64,000 nucleotides of DNA from Rhizobiaceae bacterium MnEN-MB40S (GCA_024343425.1 BRLC01000019.1:62001-126000), one strand, 5' to 3'; shown: positions 35,604 through 44,499, numbered from the stretch's first letter. A program made the numbers and translations. Notes: generated by a model not told the origin, from the letters alone.

Positions 35604-36833
35604 CTATTCCATCCACTCGGGCTTTACGAAGTCCCCGGATTTGTACTTGTCCGGGCCGATCATTACGCCCTTGCCGTCCTGGATCTGGAAGAAGGTGACG
35701 GGAATGTAGTCGAGACCGTACTTCGCCACATGCGTCTCGGGATCGAATTCGAGAAACCCTGCCGAAACGGGACGGCTGGTTTCACCGATCGCCTTGCCGA
35801 TCGCGTCGTGATCCTTGGGATCCCCGACTTTTTCCAGCGCGTCGAAATAGATGTTCGCCATCTCGTAGAGGCCCGTGCCATAGGCGCCGGACTCGATATC
35901 GTACTTGTCCTTGTACTTCTTGAAGACCTCCTGGCCGCGCGGATGCGCGTCGACATTCAGCGTCGCGCCGATGGCGTTGTAGAGAATGCCGTTGGACTTG
36001 TCCCCCGTCAGTTCCACGAATTCCGGAACCAGCGGCGCGTATTGCAGGAACACCAGCGAGTCGGTCGGGTTTTCACGAAACTGGTTGGTGAACAGGGCGG
36101 CGTTGGCCGGAATATAGTCGGTGTTGATGATGACTTCCGGCGGGTTCTCCCGCACCTTGGCAAGGATCGGACGCCAGTCGCTGACCGGACCGAAAGGCAC
36201 GAGTTCATCCAGCGTGATCGTCCAGCCCGCTTCCGTGAAGACCTCTTTCATGCCTTCGGAAATGGTCTTGGAATAGGGATTGTCGGAAGAGATGATGGCG
36301 ACGGTCTTGTCTTCGATCGGGAAGTGCCCCGCCTCCGACAAAGCTTCGATCATCGGCGTGACTTCGGTTTCATAACCCTTGAAATCAGCCGTGAAAGACC
36401 AGCAGCAATCATACTCTTCCGGATCCTGCGTGACGATCGCCGCGAACTGCGGCGAAGGCCCGGCCGGCAGATAGGGCATTCCGGCTTCGGCCATCAGTTC
36501 CACCTCGAACAGCGACAGGCTGGCGTAGCCAGTGAGGATGATCTCGACGCCATCGGTGGCGAGCAGCCGTTCGACGGCGGAGGTGACGTTGGCTGCCGAA
36601 TGGTCAACCACATCCGCCGGAACCACCTCGAAGGTATGTCCGGCGACGCCGCCTTCGGCGTTGACTTCTTCAACCGCGAGTTCCACCCCGCGCACGAATT
36701 CCTCGCCGTCAGAGGCGGTTGGTCCGGTCAATGGCGCCAGCACGCCGATCTTGACGAGGTCGGCGTAAGCCGCCGTCGTTGCAATGGTCGTCAGCGCCGT
36801 AGCGATCGCCAGGGCTCTTGTGAGCTTGCCCAT
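35604..36833 (-). CDS. ABC transporter substrate-binding protein (LivK-like)
   Basis: The 409-aa secreted protein has a signal peptide (MGKLTRALAIATALTTIATT, cleavage near AYA-D) and a type 1 periplasmic-binding fold: KIGVLAPLTGPTASDGEEFVRG, GGVAGHTFEVVPADV, and VAIISSDNPYSKTISEGMK. The start at 36833 has GGAG 7 nt upstream; an ATG at 36845 is less well placed. It is the first gene of the leftward transporter operon, divergent from a LuxR regulator. The ligand is unknown; the fused hydrolase suggests an ester, lactone or amide. Confidence 0.9.
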   Translation of the reverse strand: MGKLTRALAIATALTTIATTAAYADLVKIGVLAPLTGPTASDGEEFVRGVELAVEEVNAEGGVAGHTFEVVPADVVDHSAANVTSAVERLLATDGVEIILTGYASLSLFEVELMAEAGMPYLPAGPSPQFAAIVTQDPEEYDCCWSFTADFKGYETEVTPMIEALSEAGHFPIEDKTVAIISSDNPYSKTISEGMKEVFTEAGWTITLDELVPFGPVSDWRPILAKVRENPPEVIINTDYIPANAALFTNQFRENPTDSLVFLQYAPLVPEFVELTGDKSNGILYNAIGATLNVDAHPRGQEVFKKYKDKYDIESGAYGTGLYEMANIYFDALEKVGDPKDHDAIGKAIGETSRPVSAGFLEFDPETHVAKYGLDYIPVTFFQIQDGKGVMIGPDKYKSGDFVKPEWME

Positions 36834-37007
36834 CTTTATCTCCATGAAAAAGGTGATCGAAATTCATATTCGACAATCAGGCTACTAGAGATTTCGGCAG
36901 GGGCTCAATTGCAAAGGTTTGCCAAAATCCAGCCGCTCGGTATAGATTTTCGATCTTATTGCTTTCGCCAAAACCGAATGACGGGTTGCGCCGCTGAAAC
37001 CACGCAA

Positions 37008-37020
37008 TCTATCGGATAGA
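37008..37020. promoter_or_regulatory. Palindrome upstream of luxR-type gene (candidate operator)
   Basis: TCTATCGGATAGA is a perfect palindrome (6-bp arms, one central base) 47 bp before the LuxR ATG, in the region divergent from the Liv-type transporter. Its place fits an operator for the LuxR protein. It is shorter than usual lux boxes (18-20 bp). Confidence 0.35.
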
Positions 37021-37067
37021 CAGAGACGAATCCCGGAGCAGCGAGGCGGTCCTGAAGGATAGAAACC

Positions 37068-37802
37068 ATGAAGCCATGGCTTGCTGACAGCGACTACCGG
37101 ATCGAGGACGCCGACGCCCAGGTCGGCGCCCGCATGAAAGCCATGCTGGGCGCCATGAACCTGGAGCATTTCTCCTTCATGATCCTGCGTCCGCCGCGCA
37201 ACAAGCCATTTCCCATCGACGAGACGATCAGGACAAGCTATCCCGACGAGTGGCTTGGCCGGTACCGCGCCCTGCGCTACTTTGAAGTCGATCCGGTCGC
37301 CGACCTGTCGACACGCATCATGCAGCCTTTTTACTGGGGACAGGGGCGTTTCCTCCGGGATTTCAAGAAGCCGCAGCGGCTTGTCTTCGACGAGGCGAAA
37401 TGTTTCGGCATTTCCTATGGTCTGGCCATTCCGATGCATGGACCGGACGGAGAGGTGTCTGTCTTCAACGTGGTTTCGTCGGACAAGCGCCACTTGCTCG
37501 ATGCGACCCGCAGCGAGCACGGCCGCATCTTCGCCGCAGCCTACGGCACCCATGACCGGGTGATGCGCGAGCAGATCAGATTGCCGCTTCCCGGCGTCGA
37601 CGATGATGTGGAGCTCTCCATAAGGGAACGTGAATGTCTCGCCTGGACGCTGGAAGGCAAGACGGCTGGAGAGATTGCGACGATCCTCAACCTCTCGGTT
37701 TCCACCGTCAATCACCATGCGCTGTCTGCGACGCGCAAGCTCGGCAGTCTCAACAAACATCACGCCGCGGTAACGGCTCTGCGCGGCGGGCTGATCCAGT
37801 AG
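37068..37802 (+). CDS. LuxR-family regulator with autoinducer-binding domain (LuxR solo)
   Basis: The 244-aa protein has an N-terminal autoinducer-binding domain in which the conserved acyl-homoserine-lactone pocket residues are all present: Trp62 and Tyr66 (EWLGRY), Asp75-Pro76 (EVDPV) and Trp90 (FYWGQ). The C-terminal LuxR helix-turn-helix runs LSIRERECLAWTLEGKTAGE and SVSTVNHH. It is therefore probably a signal-responsive DNA-binding protein. No luxI-type synthase is in the window. It is divergent from the Liv-type/hydrolase operon, which it may control; acyl-ester-like ligands could connect the two, but this is inference. Confidence 0.88.
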   Translation: MKPWLADSDYRIEDADAQVGARMKAMLGAMNLEHFSFMILRPPRNKPFPIDETIRTSYPDEWLGRYRALRYFEVDPVADLSTRIMQPFYWGQGRFLRDFKKPQRLVFDEAKCFGISYGLAIPMHGPDGEVSVFNVVSSDKRHLLDATRSEHGRIFAAAYGTHDRVMREQIRLPLPGVDDDVELSIRERECLAWTLEGKTAGEIATILNLSVSTVNHHALSATRKLGSLNKHHAAVTALRGGLIQ

Positions 37803-37808
37803 AACGGG

Positions 37809-38210
37809 TCAGGCCTCCGGAGCGAAAACAGTCACGGGATCTGCGACGCCCTTGACATCGTAGCCTCCGATTTCCCGCCAGTTGCGCGTTGAACGCTCGA
37901 CAATCGCCCTTGAAACGAGCAGGGGTTCGCCGAGATCGCCCGCCAGGCTTTCGATGCGGCTCGCCGTATTGACGGCGGAACCGATCACCGTGAAATCCAG
38001 CCGCATACCCCCGCCGATATTGCCGTAGAAAACCTCGCCCGGATGCAAGGCCATGCCGAAAGCAAAACGAGCGTTATCCGTCTGGCGCAAGGTTTCGAGA
38101 GCCCCGAAAGCCGCGTCTTCCGCCCGTTTGACCGCGTTCCCGGGATCGCCGTCGATGGGGAAGATTGCGAGCATGGCGTCGCCGATGAACTTCAGCACCT
38201 CGGATTTCGC
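37809..38210 (-). pseudogene. Truncated class III adenylate/guanylate cyclase (C-terminal half)
   Basis: The remaining 130 residues begin at the conserved cyclase segment EVLKFIGDAMLAIFP and continue through FGMALHPGEVFYGNIGG, RLDFTVIGSAVNTASRIESLAG and the C-terminal KGVADPVTVF. The first part of the catalytic domain, including the FxDI metal-binding strand, is missing. Upstream the frame meets a stop (TAA at 38253-38255) within AT-rich sequence and then a repeat array. A GTG at 38198 could start a short product, but it could not be an active cyclase. I regard it as a remnant cut by a rearrangement. Confidence 0.8.
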
Positions 38211-38222
38211 TTGATTCTTTTC

Positions 38223-38250
38223 TAAATTATTGTTTTTATTTAATAATTTA
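38223..38250. repeat. AT-rich inverted repeat at the cyclase break point
   Basis: TAAATTATT and AATAATTTA form perfect 9-bp arms around a 10-bp T-rich loop. The block is far more AT-rich than its surroundings and lies between the truncated cyclase and the direct-repeat array, so it may mark the junction of an inserted or deleted segment. Confidence 0.5.
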
Positions 38251-38270
38251 ATTTACATCGGCTCGCGACA

Positions 38271-38475
38271 CTGGCTTCCCGGCAATCTGGCTTTGTTTCG
38301 GGAATTCGCGTTCTACGCCATCTGGGTTTGTTTCGGGAATTCGTGTCTCAGTCTTTTGGGTTCGTTTCGGGAATCCACATTTTCGACCATCTGGCTTTGT
38401 TTCAGTAAATCCCGGTTTCAGGCATTTTGGCTTTGTTTCGGTAAATCTGGCTTTGTTTCGGGAATCTGCAATTTC
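38271..38475. repeat. Direct-repeat array, about seven copies
   Basis: A core close to CTGGCTTTGTTTCGGGAAT recurs at about 38271 (degenerate), 38287, 38322, 38356, 38391, 38427 and 38447. Successive copies from the second on are 35, 34, 35, 36 and 20 bp apart, with dissimilar spacers of about 15 bp; the last two copies are adjacent. The period is not a multiple of three and no convincing protein is encoded. Spacers are too short and repeats too variable for CRISPR. It may be an iteron-like protein-binding array or a degenerating mobile repeat. The rest of the gap to 38603 shows nothing further. Confidence 0.75.
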
Positions 38476-38603
38476 GAAGAGTCGCCGCATATGAGACGGC
38501 TTTGCGGTTACGGCGCGTCCTCACATGAGAAGCCGCCACAATAGCATAAAAACCCGAATTTTGCAGTAACAATGTTCTTCTTGTGTTCCGCGCTCAACGC
38601 GCC

Positions 38604-40007
38604 TCAGAGGAGCACGTCGGGATTGAAGATCCGGTTATCGTCGAGCGCCTTGCGCAGCCTGCGCATGAGATCCTTTTCAACCGGATCGGCGCTGAGGTCG
38701 AAGCTCTTGCGACGGATCGCGCCGATGCCGTGCTCGGCGCTGATCGTCCCGCCGAGTTTCAACGCTTCTTCCTCGACGATCTTCTTCAACGTCTCGTGGC
38801 GGTCGTGAAAATCCGGACCGCTCATCGTCTCCGGACGCAGAAGATTGAAATGAATGTTGCCGTCGCCGACATGGCCAAAGGGCGCAGACCGGACTCCGGG
38901 CAGATAGGCGGACACGGCCGCTGTCGCGTTGACGATATAATCGGGAACGTTTCCGGCCGGCACAGCCGTGTCGTTCTTCAGTGAATGCTTGTCCTCGATG
39001 AAGACGACGGCGATCGCCTCGCGGAGGCGCCACATGGCCTGGCGCTGGGCGACGGACTGGGCAATGACTGCATCCGCCACGTCACCGCTTTCGATGCATG
39101 CAGCGAGGCCTTCTTCGAGCGCGGCGGAAATATCGAAGGAAAGCGCCGGCGTTTCCACCTCAACCAGAACACACCAGTCGGCCAATTCGGCGAGCGGCAA
39201 TACGACGCCTTCCGCGGACAAACCCTGTTCAAGTGCGGCGCGACCGATCAGTTCGAAGGCGGCGACTGTCTCGCCAAGCGCGGCTTCAAGGCGCCGCAAT
39301 ACGCGCAAGGCTGCTTCCGGCGACTGCACGGCGGCGAACGCCGTCACGCGATTGCGGGGCAAGGGCCGCAGTTTCAGCACCGCGGCGGTGATCACGCCCA
39401 GCGTCCCCTCGCCGCCGATGAAGAGCTGTTTGAGATCGTAACCGGCCGTGTTCTTCCTGAGTTTCCTCAGGCCGTTCCAGACCGTCCCGTCCGGCAAAAC
39501 GACCTCAAGACCCATGACCTGATCGCGCGCCGTGCCGTATCTCAGCGCATTGTTGCCGCCGGAATTGGTCGACAGATTGCCGCCGATCTGGCTGGAGCCC
39601 TGGCCGCCATGGCTGAGCGGCAGATAGCGCTCCACGTCTTCGGCCGCCGCCTTTGCATCGGCGAGAACCACGCCCGCTTCGACGGTCATGCTGTTGTTGA
39701 GCGGATCGACCTCGCGGATGCTGTTCATGCGATGCGTCGACAGGATGACGGATTTGCGGTTCGAGAGCGGCACAGCCCCGCTGCTCAGACCCGTCAGCCC
39801 ACCCTGGGGGACGATCGCGAAATCGCGCCGGGCGCACCACTTGACGGCCGCTGAAGTTTCCTCGGTGCTGGCCGGGCAAAGCACTGCGACCGGCGGCACA
39901 GGCGCCGAACCGATCATATCGTCGAGATGGCGCGCCATGCCGGCCTTGTCCGTCACCACGCCGCGCTCGCCAAGTATGGCGGTCATTTCTTCAAGAGACT
40001 CAGGCAT
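38604..40007 (-). CDS. FAD-linked oxidase (GlcD/D-2-hydroxyacid dehydrogenase type)
   Basis: The 467-aa protein has the FAD_binding_4 (VAO) fold: VAVLCPASTEETSAAVKWC, FAIVPQGGLTGLSSGAVPL, SQIGGNLSTNSGGNNALRYG. The C-terminal FAD-oxidase domain ends with FGHVGDGNIHFNLLRP and GTISAEHGIGAIRRKSF. Relatives oxidise D-lactate, glycolate, D-2-hydroxyglutarate or other 2-hydroxyacids to 2-oxoacids. It is the last gene of the leftward island operon, 2 bp after an aminotransferase that could interconvert the 2-oxoacid and an amino acid. Confidence 0.9.
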   Translation of the reverse strand: MPESLEEMTAILGERGVVTDKAGMARHLDDMIGSAPVPPVAVLCPASTEETSAAVKWCARRDFAIVPQGGLTGLSSGAVPLSNRKSVILSTHRMNSIREVDPLNNSMTVEAGVVLADAKAAAEDVERYLPLSHGGQGSSQIGGNLSTNSGGNNALRYGTARDQVMGLEVVLPDGTVWNGLRKLRKNTAGYDLKQLFIGGEGTLGVITAAVLKLRPLPRNRVTAFAAVQSPEAALRVLRRLEAALGETVAAFELIGRAALEQGLSAEGVVLPLAELADWCVLVEVETPALSFDISAALEEGLAACIESGDVADAVIAQSVAQRQAMWRLREAIAVVFIEDKHSLKNDTAVPAGNVPDYIVNATAAVSAYLPGVRSAPFGHVGDGNIHFNLLRPETMSGPDFHDRHETLKKIVEEEALKLGGTISAEHGIGAIRRKSFDLSADPVEKDLMRRLRKALDDNRIFNPDVLL

Positions 40008-40009
40008 TC

Positions 40010-41104
40010 TCAGCGCTTTATCAGTTTGCCGAGAGCCTCGACAAGCCGGTCCGTGCTTTCAGGGGAGTCGACGGTGATCCTGAGCGAACCCTGCGCATCC
40101 GGCCAGGCAAGCGGCTGGACGAGAATGTTCTGCGTCTCGAGATCCCGGCCAAGTTCAGACGCGGACACCGGGGCGCGGACGGTGAGAAAATTGGCGAAGC
40201 TCGGAAAGGCTTCGAACCCCATGGGGCGGAGCGCTTCCGAAAGCCGCAGCCGCTTGGCGATCGTCAGTCTCAGCGTTTCCTGCAGATAGGCCTCGTCCTG
40301 CATCGCCGCGGCCGCGGCGGCGAGCGCCGGACGCCCGAGATTGAAGTTCGGCCGAAGCTGCCATAGGCCGTAGGCGATGTCCCTGTCACTGGCGAGCGCG
40401 TAGCCGACCCGAAGCCCGGCCATGCAATAGGCCTTTGAAAACGAGCGTGTGACGACCCATGGACCGTTGCGTTCTTTCAGAAGAGCAAGAACATCCGGTC
40501 CGCCTTCGACCGAGGCGAATTCGAAATAGGCTTCGTCGACGACAAGCATGCATGTGTCGGGCACTTGCTCGAAAGCCGTCCGCAGATCATCGGAACCGAT
40601 GATGCCGCCGGTCGGATTGTTGGGCGTGCAGAGATAGAACAGCCGCGTGCGTTCGGTCACGGCCGCGAGCATGGCCGGTATATCGTTGCTTCCGTCCTGC
40701 TTCAGCGGAACATTGACGATCCGGCCGCCGGCGATCTGCACGCCCTTGCCGCAGGTCGGGAATGTGGGAGCGGGCATGACAGCCTCGTCTCCCGGCTCGA
40801 TGCTGACCATGGCGGCCGCGACAAGAACCTCGCCGCTGCCGTTGCCGAAACTCAGCCGGTCGACCGGAACGCCGGTCTTCGCCGCGATTGCCGCTGCAAG
40901 AACACGACACTCATGGTCCGGATAGCGGTTTGCATCGAGAAGCGCCAGAGACGCCGCTTCCATGGCCTTTGGCGACGGAGCGCGGGCGGATTCGTTGAGG
41001 TTCATGCGAACCAGGCCGGCGTCGGCCCTTCCGGCGACGTCGGCAATCGAAGGCGGCGGCGGAAAGGTGATTGCGCGGATTCGCTCTATCGGAAATCCAC
41101 GCAT
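40010..41104 (-). CDS. PLP-dependent aminotransferase, HisC-like (class I/II)
   Basis: The 364-aa fold-type I aminotransferase resembles histidinol-phosphate aminotransferases: RMNLNESARAPSP at the N-terminus, LCTPNNPTGG, VVDEAYFEF and the PLP lysine in TRSFSKAYCMAGLRVGYAL. HisC-type enzymes can accept imidazole, aromatic or other amino acids. The catabolic neighbours (ABC uptake, FAD-linked hydroxyacid oxidase) argue against a biosynthetic role. It begins 3 bp after an AhpD-like gene. Confidence 0.9.
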   Translation of the reverse strand: MRGFPIERIRAITFPPPPSIADVAGRADAGLVRMNLNESARAPSPKAMEAASLALLDANRYPDHECRVLAAAIAAKTGVPVDRLSFGNGSGEVLVAAAMVSIEPGDEAVMPAPTFPTCGKGVQIAGGRIVNVPLKQDGSNDIPAMLAAVTERTRLFYLCTPNNPTGGIIGSDDLRTAFEQVPDTCMLVVDEAYFEFASVEGGPDVLALLKERNGPWVVTRSFSKAYCMAGLRVGYALASDRDIAYGLWQLRPNFNLGRPALAAAAAAMQDEAYLQETLRLTIAKRLRLSEALRPMGFEAFPSFANFLTVRAPVSASELGRDLETQNILVQPLAWPDAQGSLRITVDSPESTDRLVEALGKLIKR

Positions 41105-41107
41105 CGC

Positions 41108-41716
41108 CTAACCATGGCTCCAGTCGTTCGGATCTTCGGAATTGCCCGGAGACAGCCCGAGAATGTCGCCCTTCGTCGAACAGCCGAGACCGAGGACCGT
41201 GCGGTTCGCATAGGCGAAATAGGCGGTTACCTGGTTGATCTCCAGGATCTCGCCGTCGCTATACCCCGCCTCCCTCAGTCGCTGCACGCTATCTTCCCGC
41301 ATGCCGCCGGGATCGCGGGTCAGTTCACGCGCATAGACCATTGCAAGCTTTTGTTTTGGCTCGAGCGGCGCCGAATCGACATTGCGCAGTTCGATCGCCA
41401 TCCTGATGGCGTCGGCCTTCTCCTCGTCCTTCAGCAAACGCTTCAGGCCGGCGAAGTGGTGTTCGACACAGTAGTTGCATTCATTCAAGGAACTGACCCA
41501 CACTCCAAGGGTTTCCAGGAACCATTTCGGCACCTTGTTGGCGCTGTGATGCAGCACGTATTTGTAGATCGCCATGTGCCCTTCCATCGTATGGGGGCGC
41601 AGCGAATGCATCATCATGATGTTGTCGACATTGTTGTCCGGGCCTTTCACCCGGTCGTAGAGCATCTTCAGCTTGCCGTCGGCGTCTTCGTAATCGATCG
41701 TGTCGATCCAGGTCAT
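41108..41716 (-). CDS. AhpD-like / peroxidase-related protein (carboxymuconolactone decarboxylase family)
   Basis: The 202-aa all-helical protein has the CxxC and downstream His of the AhpD family as Cys80-NY-Cys83-VEHH (LNECNYCVEHHFAGL). Proteins of this subtype are called uncharacterised peroxidase-related enzymes. It could be an alkylhydroperoxidase, a decarboxylase-like enzyme or a catabolic accessory. It lies between the transporter genes and the aminotransferase in one leftward operon. Confidence 0.87.
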   Translation of the reverse strand: MTWIDTIDYEDADGKLKMLYDRVKGPDNNVDNIMMMHSLRPHTMEGHMAIYKYVLHHSANKVPKWFLETLGVWVSSLNECNYCVEHHFAGLKRLLKDEEKADAIRMAIELRNVDSAPLEPKQKLAMVYARELTRDPGGMREDSVQRLREAGYSDGEILEINQVTAYFAYANRTVLGLGCSTKGDILGLSPGNSEDPNDWSHG

Positions 41717-41771
41717 CTAGATTTCCTTGGTCAGAAAGGCGGCCGCGAATGCGGCCGTCAGCGTTGTCTGC

Positions 41772-42566
41772 TCAGCCCAGCAGCAGGGAATCGTCGGCGA
41801 GTTCCTCGCCCTGCTCGCGCTTGAACAGTTCGAGCAGATCGCCGACTTCGAGCTTGTCGCGGGTCTCTCCGGCGGCGTCGAAAACGATCCGGCCACGGTG
41901 GAACATGATCGTCCGCTCGCCGGTATGCAGCGCCTGCGCCATCGAATGCGTGACCATGACCGCGGTCAGTTTGAGCGACGAAACAATGTTCTTCGTGAGC
42001 TCCAGAACGAATTCGGCGGTTTTCGGATCGAGGGCGGCGGTGTGCTCGTCAAGCAGCAGCACCTTGGTGTCGCCGGTCGCGGCCATGAGCAGTGAGACCG
42101 CCTGACGCTGTCCGCCGGACAGCAGTCCGACCTTGTCGTCGAGCCGGTTCTCCAGCCCCAGTCCAAGCACCTTGAGACGCTCCGCGGCTTCCTCGCGCAT
42201 TCCGGACGCGACCGCAAAGCGCAGGCCACGCGGATTCGTTCGCCCGTGCGCAAGCGAGAAATTCTCGATGATCGACAGATCCTCGCAGGTTCCCATCTTC
42301 GGATCCTGGAAGACACGCGACAGCATTCGCGATCGCTTGTGAACCGGCCAGTCGGTGACAATCCTGCCGTCGATTTCCGTCGAACCGCTCTCGACTTTCG
42401 TGAGACCGGCAATGACGTTGAGACAGGTCGACTTGCCGGCGCCGTTGGAGCCGATAATCGTCAGGAACTGGCCTTCCGGCACCTCCAGATCGACGCCGCG
42501 GAGAGCCCGTGTCTCGAGCGGCGTCCCCTTGTTGAAGGTGACGTGGATATCCTTGAGCCGGATCAT
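41772..42566 (-). CDS. ABC transporter ATP-binding protein
   Basis: The 264-aa ATPase has Walker A GSNGAGKSTCLNVIAG, signature LLSGGQRQAVSLLMAA and Walker B VLLLDEHTAALDP; His replaces the usual Pro after Glu, a feature I associate with TrpXYZ-like systems. It couples to the permease gene, whose stop it overlaps by 4 bp, and serves the transporter with the binding protein at 43522-44499. Confidence 0.9.
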   Translation of the reverse strand: MIRLKDIHVTFNKGTPLETRALRGVDLEVPEGQFLTIIGSNGAGKSTCLNVIAGLTKVESGSTEIDGRIVTDWPVHKRSRMLSRVFQDPKMGTCEDLSIIENFSLAHGRTNPRGLRFAVASGMREEAAERLKVLGLGLENRLDDKVGLLSGGQRQAVSLLMAATGDTKVLLLDEHTAALDPKTAEFVLELTKNIVSSLKLTAVMVTHSMAQALHTGERTIMFHRGRIVFDAAGETRDKLEVGDLLELFKREQGEELADDSLLLG

Positions 42567-43465
42567 CGCTTGTTTCCCCTGCGGAATATCGACCTGACAT
42601 TGCCGGACTGCTGCAGGATCAAAGCGATGATGACGAGCAAAGCCGTGACGAGTTGGACATCAGAGGCCTGCAAACCGATGAAGTCGGCGTTCAGCGCCAG
42701 CGCAACGGCAAGACGATACAGAATGGCGCCGACGATACAGGCGATCGTTGCGAGAAAAATCGTGCCGGACGGCATGATCGACATGCCGACAATCACGGAA
42801 GCCAGCCCGATGATGATGACGCCAATGCCCATATAGGCGTCCGCGGCTCCGAAGCTTTGTGCAAAAAGCGCGCCGGCGAGCGCCGTCAGCCCATTGGCGA
42901 ACCCGACGCCGAACAGTTTCATCTTGCCTACATTGACGCCGTTCGCCTCGGCCATCGCCGGATTCGAGCCTGCCGCGCGCATCGAAATGCCGTAGCCCGT
43001 GGCCAGGAAAGCGTCGAGCGCGAGCTTGATCAGAATGATGACGACGCCCAGGAAAATCGTGTTGACGATGTAGCCCGGGATTCCAAAAACTTCCAGATAG
43101 GTGAAAACCGTATCGACCATAAGAAGCGGCTTGTTCGGCCCGCTCATGATCCTGAGATTGATGGAATAGAGCGATATCGCGATCAGGATGCCGGCAAGGA
43201 TATGCAGGATCCGGAAGCGCACATTCAACAAGGCGGTCATGAAGCCCGCCGCGAAACCGGCAAGTCCGGCGCAGATCGTCGCGATCCACGGGTTCCATCC
43301 GGCCGACACCATCAGGGTCGCGGCAACGGCGGCGCCCAGGGGAAAACTGCCTTCGACGGTCAGGTCGGGAAAATCGAGGATCCTGAAGGTCAGGAAGGCG
43401 CCAAGCGCCACGATGCCAAAAATGAACCCCGTTTCAAGCGTTCCGAGGATCTCATAAAGGGACAT
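42563..43465 (-). CDS. ABC transporter permease (LivH-like, TrpXYZ type)
   Basis: The 300-aa membrane protein has about eight helices; the characteristic start LETGFIFGIVALGAFLTFRI and TVEGSFPLGAAVAATLMVSA are seen in permeases that work with ABC_sub_bind binding proteins. It overlaps the ATPase start and follows the binding-protein gene by 56 bp. Confidence 0.9.
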   Translation of the reverse strand: MSLYEILGTLETGFIFGIVALGAFLTFRILDFPDLTVEGSFPLGAAVAATLMVSAGWNPWIATICAGLAGFAAGFMTALLNVRFRILHILAGILIAISLYSINLRIMSGPNKPLLMVDTVFTYLEVFGIPGYIVNTIFLGVVIILIKLALDAFLATGYGISMRAAGSNPAMAEANGVNVGKMKLFGVGFANGLTALAGALFAQSFGAADAYMGIGVIIIGLASVIVGMSIMPSGTIFLATIACIVGAILYRLAVALALNADFIGLQASDVQLVTALLVIIALILQQSGNVRSIFRRGNKR

Positions 43466-43521
43466 GAAGAAAGGCTTTCAAATGGAGAGGACGGCGCGCC
43501 GGAAAGCGCGCCGAGATGTTG

Positions 43522-44499
43522 CTATTCGATGACCTGGGTCGCCTGGGCCATGACGGAATCGGGGATCGTGACGCCCATGCGCTCGGCCGCGCCCTTGTTG
43601 ATGACGACCTTGAACTTGTCCAGCACCTTGTAGGCGATGACGGCGTCGATCTCGCCGACCGGCTTGCCTTCAAGCACGTCGGCGGCCATGTTGCCGGCGA
43701 TCTCGCCGATGCCGACATAGTCAAGACCGACCGACGCGATCGCGCCGCGCTCGACGCCGCCGGTTTCGCCGGTGAAGATCGGAAGGTCCACGTCCTGGCC
43801 GACTTTCACGATGGCCTCCAGCGCCGCGACGATCGTCGTGTCGTTCGGGATGTAGATCGCGTCGACTTCGCCGATCAGCTTCTTGGTGGCGAGAACGACC
43901 TCATTTGTGGTCGGCGCCGGAGATTCGACGACTTCGATGCCGCGGGGTTCGCCAAATTCCTTGACCCAGCCGAGCGTTGCAACGGCGTTGTCGAGGCCCG
44001 GATTGTAAATGAAGCCGATCTTCTTCAGACCCGGGACGATTTCCTGGAAGAGATCAAGCTGCGGTTCGATCGGAGCGGCGTCCGACACGCCAGTGACGTT
44101 GCCGCCCGGCTGTTCGTACTGGGGAATGAGCTTTGCCTTGATGGGATCGGTTACCGTGGAGAAGACGATCGGTATGTCGGATGTTGCCGAAATCATCGCC
44201 TGGGAGGTCGGCGTGGTGATCGGCATGATGATGTCCGGGTTGTCGCCGACGAACTTCTTGGCGATCTGCTGCTGCGTCGGCATGTTGCCGTTTGCATTCT
44301 GGTAATCGATCGTGATGGTCTCGCCGTCGACGTAGCCGCGGGCGGCAAGCGCATCGATGATACCCTGCTTGGTGTCTGTCAGCGCCGGCACCTCGACGAT
44401 AGTCGAGATCGCAATCTTCTTCGTGTCCTGGGCGTATGCGGATGTCGCCGCGACGCCGAGAACGATCGCTGCAACAGCGCTTCTCAGTAATACTGTCAT
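43522..44499 (-). CDS. ABC transporter substrate-binding protein (ABC_sub_bind, TrpX-like)
   Basis: The 325-aa protein has a signal peptide (LLRSAVAAIVLGVAATSAYA) and the typical ABC_sub_bind body: IAISTIVEVPALTDTKQGI, IIMPITTPTSQAMISATSDI, and VFSTVTDPIKAKLI. Members bind aromatic amino acids or related small molecules. CAGGAG precedes the ATG at 44499. It leads the leftward operon with permease, ATPase, AhpD-like protein, aminotransferase and FAD oxidase, so it probably imports the substrate that this operon degrades. Confidence 0.9.
   Translation of the reverse strand: MTVLLRSAVAAIVLGVAATSAYAQDTKKIAISTIVEVPALTDTKQGIIDALAARGYVDGETITIDYQNANGNMPTQQQIAKKFVGDNPDIIMPITTPTSQAMISATSDIPIVFSTVTDPIKAKLIPQYEQPGGNVTGVSDAAPIEPQLDLFQEIVPGLKKIGFIYNPGLDNAVATLGWVKEFGEPRGIEVVESPAPTTNEVVLATKKLIGEVDAIYIPNDTTIVAALEAIVKVGQDVDLPIFTGETGGVERGAIASVGLDYVGIGEIAGNMAADVLEGKPVGEIDAVIAYKVLDKFKVVINKGAAERMGVTIPDSVMAQATQVIE

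Noticed and set aside
38271-38475. CRISPR-like array
   Set aside because: Spacers are only about 15 bp, the repeats vary, two copies are back-to-back, and no cas genes are present.
38230-38544. Frame of 104 codons over the repeat array, and an 80-codon frame on the other strand
   Set aside because: The repeat period is not a multiple of three, so the apparent peptide repeats do not stay in one frame, and there is no ribosome-binding site.
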